A DNA stretch of 14,009 nucleotides from Smittium culicis. Lineage: Eukaryota; Kickxellomycota; Harpellomycetes; Harpellales; Legeriomycetaceae. The position numbers were made by a program, and so were the translations under genes. Positions 8,648 through 14,009 of this stretch are shown here, one piece after another. The number at the start of each line of letters is the position of its first letter. Position 1 is the stretch's first letter. The notes under the pieces were generated by a model. It was given only the letters and a program-made list of their open reading frames with translations. It made no database searches and was not told the origin of the DNA. Location of the stretch: contig LSSN01002190.1 in the NCBI GenBank assembly GCA_001970855.1, positions 1 to 14,009 of the forward strand, in the 5' to 3' direction.

Positions 8648-8674
8648 ATGTCTTCTGGTATTATTAGTCTTTAA
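8648..8674 (+). promoter_or_regulatory. Upstream ORF 1, eight codons
   Basis: ATG at 8648 opens a frame encoding MSSGIISL and stops at TAA (8672-8674), 64 bases before the main start codon. If it lies in the leader it could lower or gate translation of the large protein. Its codons from 8658 on may instead be part of a leader intron (see upstream ORF 2), which would remove the stop. Confidence 0.35.
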
Positions 8675-8688
8675 CTATTTTTTCATTC

Positions 8689-8742
8689 ATGCCTTGGGTT
8701 TTTTACACTTTTAGCATACATAAACATAATAAAGCGCCATGA
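8689..8742 (+). promoter_or_regulatory. Upstream ORF 2, stop overlaps main ATG
   Basis: ATG at 8689 opens a 17-codon frame (MPWVFYTFSIHKHNKAP) that ends in TGA at 8740-8742, overlapping the main ATG (8739-8741) as ATGA. This arrangement can couple termination to reinitiation or suppress the main frame. A caution is the sequence TTTTTTACACTTTTAG ending at 8714, which resembles a 3' splice site with a CTTTAAC branch-like sequence at 8669-8675. If a leader intron ends there, the ATG at 8689 is removed. Confidence 0.35.
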
Positions 8743-11700
8743 AGGAGAAGCTAGACTCAATCATAGGTACTCACAATAGAACTAATAGCCCCAATTCCAA
8801 TATTGTTGAAAACGATTCCGATTCTAATCTAACCCTAAATAATCTTGCTCATTCAAAAACCCCTATATCTAAAAACTCTCAATTTACCCCCAATCAATTT
8901 TCAACCCCAAAAGCTTCCAAGAGAAAAATTCATAACAATCCAGAAAATTCTAAAATAAAAGCTTCTAAATTCGACTCCTCAAATAAGAAAAAAAACTCAT
9001 CGCTGCAAGAATATTCTTTCGACTACAAAATTCTCTATCCTGATGATTCTAGAGATAAGGTTTTTATCGCTATCCTCAAAGCCTTAGTTCTAGTAAAAAA
9101 TAAACCTTGCGCCCCGAAAGAACTATCAAACATTATTATCCAAAACAATCTAACTGTTCTTGGTGGTGCTACTCCGTATGCTACCGTCTCATCCAGAATA
9201 TCTCAGCACTTTAAACGCGTTTCAAGTTCTAACTTTCCCCGCGAATCAATACTAGGTCGCGTCTCTAACTCTGATAATCCCAGAAAAATACTGTACTATT
9301 TACTCCCTCAAAGCAAAAAAAATTCTTTCTTCGCCCCGAATGTAGACGCTTCAAAGGACTCCAGCTCTTTATCAAAACATGATTCTTCTTTTTCCTCTGA
9401 TTTTAAACAGTCTAACAAACACATCGATGAACCCACAGACTCTGTCTCTATCCGCTTAATGAATAATCCCGGAAATAAAGTTCTACCAATATACAATAAT
9501 CGATCAAAATTCTCCTCAAAATCGCAATCTTCCTCCCTCAAAAGCTCTTTTACTGAATCTTTATTAAATTACAAATTATCAAACTTGAAAAAAAGCTCCA
9601 GCCCCAACTTCTCCGATTCAAAATCCACAAAAAATTCTAACCCCAGTAAACCTGCTCCAAAATCTCATTTAAATTCAAAAGAAAAGCTTTCGAATTCCTC
9701 TGGGATATTAAAGCTAAAAATTAAAATTAAACCTACAGCTATTCTTAACAAAGAAAATACATATATTTCACCCAATAATACGCCCAACACTAAAATCCTA
9801 ATTTCTGATAATGACTCCAAAATTCCCTCGAAATCTATCCTCCTGGATGAACTAGTTCCCCCTCCAATTGACTCTCTTCACAAAAACTCTCTCTCCTCCC
9901 GTACATTTGATTCTGATTTACTCAATTCAAAATCTATTTCACCCGACCCTGTTAACTCTTTATCTCTCCTATTTAATAACAAACCCAATAACCATTCTAA
10001 CAAATATAAATTATATAAATCACCAACTATAGCCTCTAAACTTCTTATTGGCTCCCCTGATAAATACTACTCACTTTCTGCTAAATCAAAAAGAAAAATT
10101 TACTCTTCCACTGATAATTACGATTCATCTGACCATGAACTTTACGATTCTACTCCTATTTTTGATACAGAAGATTCTTTTCTAAATACTGATCTCAAAA
10201 GGCATAAACCTAAACAAGGCCGAGGTAAATGGCTACCCAAGCCTATTAACACACCCAGCACTTGTAATTCTATTGATAATCAACACACCAACTTTTCTCC
10301 AGAGATTTATACTAGCACTGATTTAATTGAAAATGAATACGCGCCATACTCAACTAGCTTTGATTACTCGGAGAATCCTATCATTAATGAATTGGGCACA
10401 AGTCCATTAGATAAAAATAAAATAATGAGTCTTAACCAAAATTCCCCTGATAAGCTTAGCTACTTCACTTCAGACTCTGTAAATAAAAGCTCTAACTCTC
10501 TTTTAAAAATTAATAATAATTCATCTGATAAAACTCTCTCCAGTTGTGGCTCCTTATTTTACCCCGAGCAAACCCAATTTTTAACACCCAAAAAACATAA
10601 TTTAGACATTAACATCGCAGGAAATGAAGAAGATTCTATCTACTTTAAAGACCCTTCGCCTCAAATTTCAAACTTACCATCTCTACCGCTTTCTTTAACT
10701 TCAGTTTATAGTCCACCTTCTCTTAAAATAACCAAAAGTAACTCTAACACATCTTCCAATAAACAATATCCCTCTGACTCAGATATTCCCTCAAGCGTCA
10801 AATCGTTCCAACCTGAATCTGCTCCCTACAAAAAAAATCAAGCTGAAAGCTTACCCAATTCGTTCAAGGGCGATGATTCCAATTCAATTTTTGACTTAAA
10901 GTTTAATAAAACCCCTAAAACTGGAATAATTTCTAATAAAAACTTCACTAAAGATAATGAATTAGGCCTTTCTGTTTCATATTCCCCTATTTTATCAAAT
11001 GAATTACATGAACCTGGCTTAATATCCTTATCTGAAATTGACTCCTTATGGAACGATAGCAATCTTAAACTAAAAGAAGGAAACGAATTTATTGATGCAG
11101 TTAACGAAGTAGTCGCCCAAAATACGATAAAAGATTCAAAATCTCCCTCTTGCCGCTTATATGACCTAGAAAAATTTGAGCTGTACAGTAGCTCTAACTC
11201 TAAAGCCTTGAAAAATGATTTAGAATTTCTCTCTAAAAGTACGCTTAGAGTATCTACATCAGGCTTAGAAAATGCTAATATAAATCAGACTTCCTCAAAA
11301 TCTCCCAAATCTTTACCTAATTCATCTGTTTACTCTAAATCTAGCTTTTTTGACACAGGTTCACGAAAGACTTCTTTATCAAATGACACTTACACTAATA
11401 AACTCTCTCAATCAATTCCCGTGAATAAAATCAACAGCTCAAATCCATCAAATAACGACTTTGCAGATATTTCTACTAAATTTGACAACGGATCTGCTTT
11501 AAAAACTAATAATTCCTCTAATCCCATTATTCCTACTTCAGCAAATACAAAAATTTTACAAAAAAAGCCCCCAATACACCCAAACCTCAACTCTGAAACT
11601 CAACCTTCGTTTTGTAAACCAATCCAAGAAAAGCGTGAATTAGTATGCGAGTTTAATTGGGATAATGATATATCTATACCTTCTTCGTCTTCTGTTGTCC

Positions 11701-13541
11701 CTACGACATTTAAAATTTCTCCTCCCACTGTACTTACAATAATAGAAACTGTCCCTGTATATATGACTTTATTAAGCAGAAGCTATTCCTCCCATAAAAC
11801 AGAACAAAATCCTCGTCATCTTTCAGAAAGAGTAGAATCATACTCTGATAACCCTTCACTCCAAAACTCCGAAAGCAATAAGCCTAAATCAAAAGTATTC
11901 AAATTACTGCGACTTGTCGAGAATGGATATGTGAACGCATCCTCGCTATTAGAAGCTGGAGGCGTAACTTCTGAACAAGAAAGAAACATAGTTTTATCTC
12001 TTGAGGTTGGCCGTTTTAAATGGAGAAGACCTGAATCTCAACTTTCTGGTACTTGGGTGCCACTATCGCGTGCAAGAGCTTTATCAGCAACTTGTTCATT
12101 AACAAATAGAGTTGGCGTATTTTTAAACGATAACTTAGAATCGTATTTCCCTTCCCCGCTTCCTTCAAGCTTCATTCGACACATAATAATGCCTTATCTC
12201 GTTCCAGAGCTTTTACCTAGCGTCATTTCTAGTAAACTTGACACATCGCCTGTAAAAAATATATTACCGCCTATCTCACAAAACTCAAGTCTAATACAAC
12301 CCGCATCTAATAATGGACCTCTAAATAATACTAGAATAATCTCAGCTGAGCAACCTAATCTAGTACAACCCCTTGATTTTTCTCGGCTTGATTCTAAAGA
12401 CAGCCTACCTAAAAATAGCCATCCATCAATAATAAACACCCAATTTGGCACTCATGGTTTAATGAGTAATACCAACCAATTTTCAAATTTTACAAACATA
12501 TCCCCATCTGTAAACTCCTTTGTCAACGGTACCAATAAACCAGAAATCTTAACTAAAATATGCACCGAAAAAATACAATCTAACTTTGCAGCTAGTATCA
12601 CACCTACAGTCCCAAGTAAGACTGATGGCGCCAAAACCTCTCAAACTAAAAATCAAAGAATTAGCATATCTACCACTGACAGTAACTTGGATCACTTCCA
12701 GCAGATGTTGAACAAAATCAATCAAAACATTAGCACACTAATAAATAAAAAAAAGTTAAAGGAGCAAAAATCAACTAGCGATGAAAAGTCTAGCGAAAAA
12801 AGCAACGAGGCACCGGGTGCCAAAACTAAAATCACCAGCAGATTTAACCCACAGCGCTTATTAGAGTTCAAAAATATCCTTGAAAAATCTTCAACTTTTC
12901 ATTTAAACCGCAAAAACCAATCTTTAAATAAAAGTAAAATATTTAAAAAATCTTTACTGTCCAAAAATTGCCATAAAATCAGCTTGTGTCATAATTATTT
13001 CGATTTCTTTTTTGTTAACCTTCTTCCTCACTGCAAGCTACACACATTTAAATATCATATGATTAGAGGCTCTTCAATAAAACCAGAATTAAATGATAAG
13101 CTCTACAGTAAAGTATTTCATGGATTACCTAACCCAGAATTGTTTTTACCTTTAGACTTGAGTCAGTTCAAATTTTTTCTCTTGAATAGCCTATCAAAAA
13201 GAAAAATAAGCTTATTGTCGCAGGATCATAAAGATTCGGCAAATAGCAGCTGTAATGATTTTTATAAATGCAATCGCAATTTTTTGCATTTTGAGTCTCT
13301 TGGATGCTGCTCGTTTTGTTGTTCAGATTGTCTAAATGCTTCGATATTTGCATTTAGATCCCAACTAAGTGTTTTTCTTTACGAGAAATTCATTTTGAAA
13401 CAAAGTAACACAGAAAATTTAAAATCAGCTGAAAAAAATATCTCTGGTCTGCGCAAGTTCATAAAATTTTTAAACAAAATGCACCAAATTTCCATAAATC
13501 CGCAAAATGGTTCCAGAAGGCGATCTTCTGTTAACAAATAA
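8739..13541 (+). CDS. Large regulator: Gds1 winged helix plus APSES/KilA-N
   Basis: A 1600-residue nuclear protein, probably a DNA-binding transcription regulator. Residues 61-85 carry basic clusters (KRK, NKKK) that may serve in nuclear import. Residues 100-191 form a Gds1-type winged helix with the hallmark LGGATPYATVSSRISQHFKR (141-160). About 192-1000 is Ser/Asn/Lys/Pro-rich and probably disordered, with an AT-hook-like GRGK near 494-497. Residues 1003-1140 match an APSES/KilA-N domain: a VPVY strand (1005-1008), a Ser/Glu/Asn-rich insertion, then NGYVNASSLLEAGG (1062-1075) and GTWVPLSRARAL (1104-1115). A possible amphipathic helix lies at 1317-1345. The last 200 residues are more hydrophobic and rich in Cys and His. 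No ankyrin repeats follow the APSES region, so it is not an ordinary Swi4 or Mbp1. The ATG is chosen because an in-frame TAA lies at 8730-8732. No intron is needed. The domain calls are from motif recognition, and the target genes are unknown. Confidence 0.85.
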   Translation: MKEKLDSIIGTHNRTNSPNSNIVENDSDSNLTLNNLAHSKTPISKNSQFTPNQFSTPKASKRKIHNNPENSKIKASKFDSSNKKKNSSLQEYSFDYKILYPDDSRDKVFIAILKALVLVKNKPCAPKELSNIIIQNNLTVLGGATPYATVSSRISQHFKRVSSSNFPRESILGRVSNSDNPRKILYYLLPQSKKNSFFAPNVDASKDSSSLSKHDSSFSSDFKQSNKHIDEPTDSVSIRLMNNPGNKVLPIYNNRSKFSSKSQSSSLKSSFTESLLNYKLSNLKKSSSPNFSDSKSTKNSNPSKPAPKSHLNSKEKLSNSSGILKLKIKIKPTAILNKENTYISPNNTPNTKILISDNDSKIPSKSILLDELVPPPIDSLHKNSLSSRTFDSDLLNSKSISPDPVNSLSLLFNNKPNNHSNKYKLYKSPTIASKLLIGSPDKYYSLSAKSKRKIYSSTDNYDSSDHELYDSTPIFDTEDSFLNTDLKRHKPKQGRGKWLPKPINTPSTCNSIDNQHTNFSPEIYTSTDLIENEYAPYSTSFDYSENPIINELGTSPLDKNKIMSLNQNSPDKLSYFTSDSVNKSSNSLLKINNNSSDKTLSSCGSLFYPEQTQFLTPKKHNLDINIAGNEEDSIYFKDPSPQISNLPSLPLSLTSVYSPPSLKITKSNSNTSSNKQYPSDSDIPSSVKSFQPESAPYKKNQAESLPNSFKGDDSNSIFDLKFNKTPKTGIISNKNFTKDNELGLSVSYSPILSNELHEPGLISLSEIDSLWNDSNLKLKEGNEFIDAVNEVVAQNTIKDSKSPSCRLYDLEKFELYSSSNSKALKNDLEFLSKSTLRVSTSGLENANINQTSSKSPKSLPNSSVYSKSSFFDTGSRKTSLSNDTYTNKLSQSIPVNKINSSNPSNNDFADISTKFDNGSALKTNNSSNPIIPTSANTKILQKKPPIHPNLNSETQPSFCKPIQEKRELVCEFNWDNDISIPSSSSVVPTTFKISPPTVLTIIETVPVYMTLLSRSYSSHKTEQNPRHLSERVESYSDNPSLQNSESNKPKSKVFKLLRLVENGYVNASSLLEAGGVTSEQERNIVLSLEVGRFKWRRPESQLSGTWVPLSRARALSATCSLTNRVGVFLNDNLESYFPSPLPSSFIRHIIMPYLVPELLPSVISSKLDTSPVKNILPPISQNSSLIQPASNNGPLNNTRIISAEQPNLVQPLDFSRLDSKDSLPKNSHPSIINTQFGTHGLMSNTNQFSNFTNISPSVNSFVNGTNKPEILTKICTEKIQSNFAASITPTVPSKTDGAKTSQTKNQRISISTTDSNLDHFQQMLNKINQNISTLINKKKLKEQKSTSDEKSSEKSNEAPGAKTKITSRFNPQRLLEFKNILEKSSTFHLNRKNQSLNKSKIFKKSLLSKNCHKISLCHNYFDFFFVNLLPHCKLHTFKYHMIRGSSIKPELNDKLYSKVFHGLPNPELFLPLDLSQFKFFLLNSLSKRKISLLSQDHKDSANSSCNDFYKCNRNFLHFESLGCCSFCCSDCLNASIFAFRSQLSVFLYEKFILKQSNTENLKSAEKNISGLRKFIKFLNKMHQISINPQNGSRRRSSVNK

Positions 13542-13712
13542 TATCTCTTTGCTTGATAGAAACTAACATACCCCTCCCTATCCTAGAAAACCGAAGCATC
13601 AAGCAAACCTAATTACTCGCTGCATATGTGTACTATTAAATTAATTTAATCTTCTATTGATTTTCATAGCCATTTTTGCTTTTTTTTTCAACTAATTTAT
13701 TTTTTAATTAAA

Positions 13713-13718
13713 AATAAA
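13713..13718 (+). terminator. Possible polyadenylation signal AATAAA
   Basis: AATAAA lies about 170 bases after the stop codon of the large gene, inside an A/T-rich tract preceded by T-rich sequence, as in fungal 3' ends. In this composition the hexamer is also expected by chance. Confidence 0.35.
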
Positions 13719-13900
13719 ATACATTAAATCGACTATTTTTTATCTTAATACAATCTACTGTTATATATAATTATATATATATGTGGAAGTGTAGAATCGC
13801 CCAAAGAATTCTCTTTGGAATCTGATTCTAAGCTTCTGGTTTTCCTTGTATTTTCTGAAAATCATCTTGCAAAATTTAACCTCATTGAATATAATAATGA

Positions 13901-14002
13901 TGTCAACCAAAATTTGACAGTTTAATGACACACTAATGACTATTTTAATTAATTAAATTGATAAAAAGTATAACAAAATTCATGTCACAAAACTTGACAT
14001 GA
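13901..14002. repeat. Two related TGTCA/TGACA palindromes
   Basis: TGTCAA (13901-13906) faces TTGACA (13914-13919), and TCATGTCA (13980-13987) faces TGACATGA (13995-14002). The spacers are similar (CCAAAAT and CAAAACT), so the same palindromic unit occurs twice about 80 bases apart; further TGACA and TGAC motifs lie between them. This could be a paired protein-binding site or the ends of an element cut by the window edge. Confidence 0.45.
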
Positions 14003-14009
14003 TACCAGA

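Larger units (their letters stand above)
13542..14009. other. 3' flank of the regulator gene
   Basis: AT-rich sequence after the stop codon with TATATA tracts around 13760-13783. No open frame of note. It contains a possible polyadenylation signal and, near the window edge, a pair of related palindromes, both listed separately. Confidence 0.6.

Noticed and set aside
12934..13037. Possible intron near the 3' end of the large gene (GTAAAA donor, CTTCCTCACTGCAAG acceptor).
   Set aside because: Removal would shift the frame, while the unspliced frame stays open for another 500 bases in AT-rich DNA. Kept only as a caution in the C-terminal region finding.

Overview
The window looks like a piece of nuclear genome from an AT-rich, early-diverging fungus. 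Three things point that way: a short GT-AG intron with a GTAAGT donor, a secreted Thr/Gly-rich wall-type protein, and a very large Ser/Asn-rich protein carrying two DNA-binding domains typical of fungi (a Gds1-type winged helix and an APSES/KilA-N domain). A zoopagomycete such as a gut fungus (Harpellales) is a possible source, but this is only a guess from general character.

Layout: 1-1572 is AT-rich intergenic DNA with no supportable gene. 1573-2752 is a compact gene with a TATA box, a signal-peptide exon, one 69-nt intron and a long second exon; it encodes a 315-residue secreted repeat protein. 2753-8738 is about 6 kb without a convincing gene. It is not featureless: 4123-4446 holds a diverged tandem duplication around a clean palindrome, and about 4930-6780 holds a cluster of decayed, transposase-less elements of about 190 bp. 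These have CCCTTTC-type inverted ends and TTAA-like flanks, which fits piggyBac-like MITEs. Further inverted and direct repeats lie at 7334-7513 and 7863-8078. 8079-8738 is pyrimidine-rich upstream sequence of the next gene and contains two short upstream ORFs. 8739-13541 is one uninterrupted 1600-codon gene for the putative transcription regulator. 13542-14009 is its 3' flank, ending in two related TGTCA/TGACA palindromes at the window edge.

The two genes share a strand but nothing indicates a common pathway; one makes a cell-surface or secreted product and the other a nuclear regulator. No rRNA, tRNA, CRISPR array or intact transposase was found. The observations most worth following are the TTAA-flanked repeat family, the pairing of Gds1-type and APSES domains with an unrecognised Cys/His-rich C-terminal region, and the upstream ORF whose stop codon overlaps the regulator's start codon.
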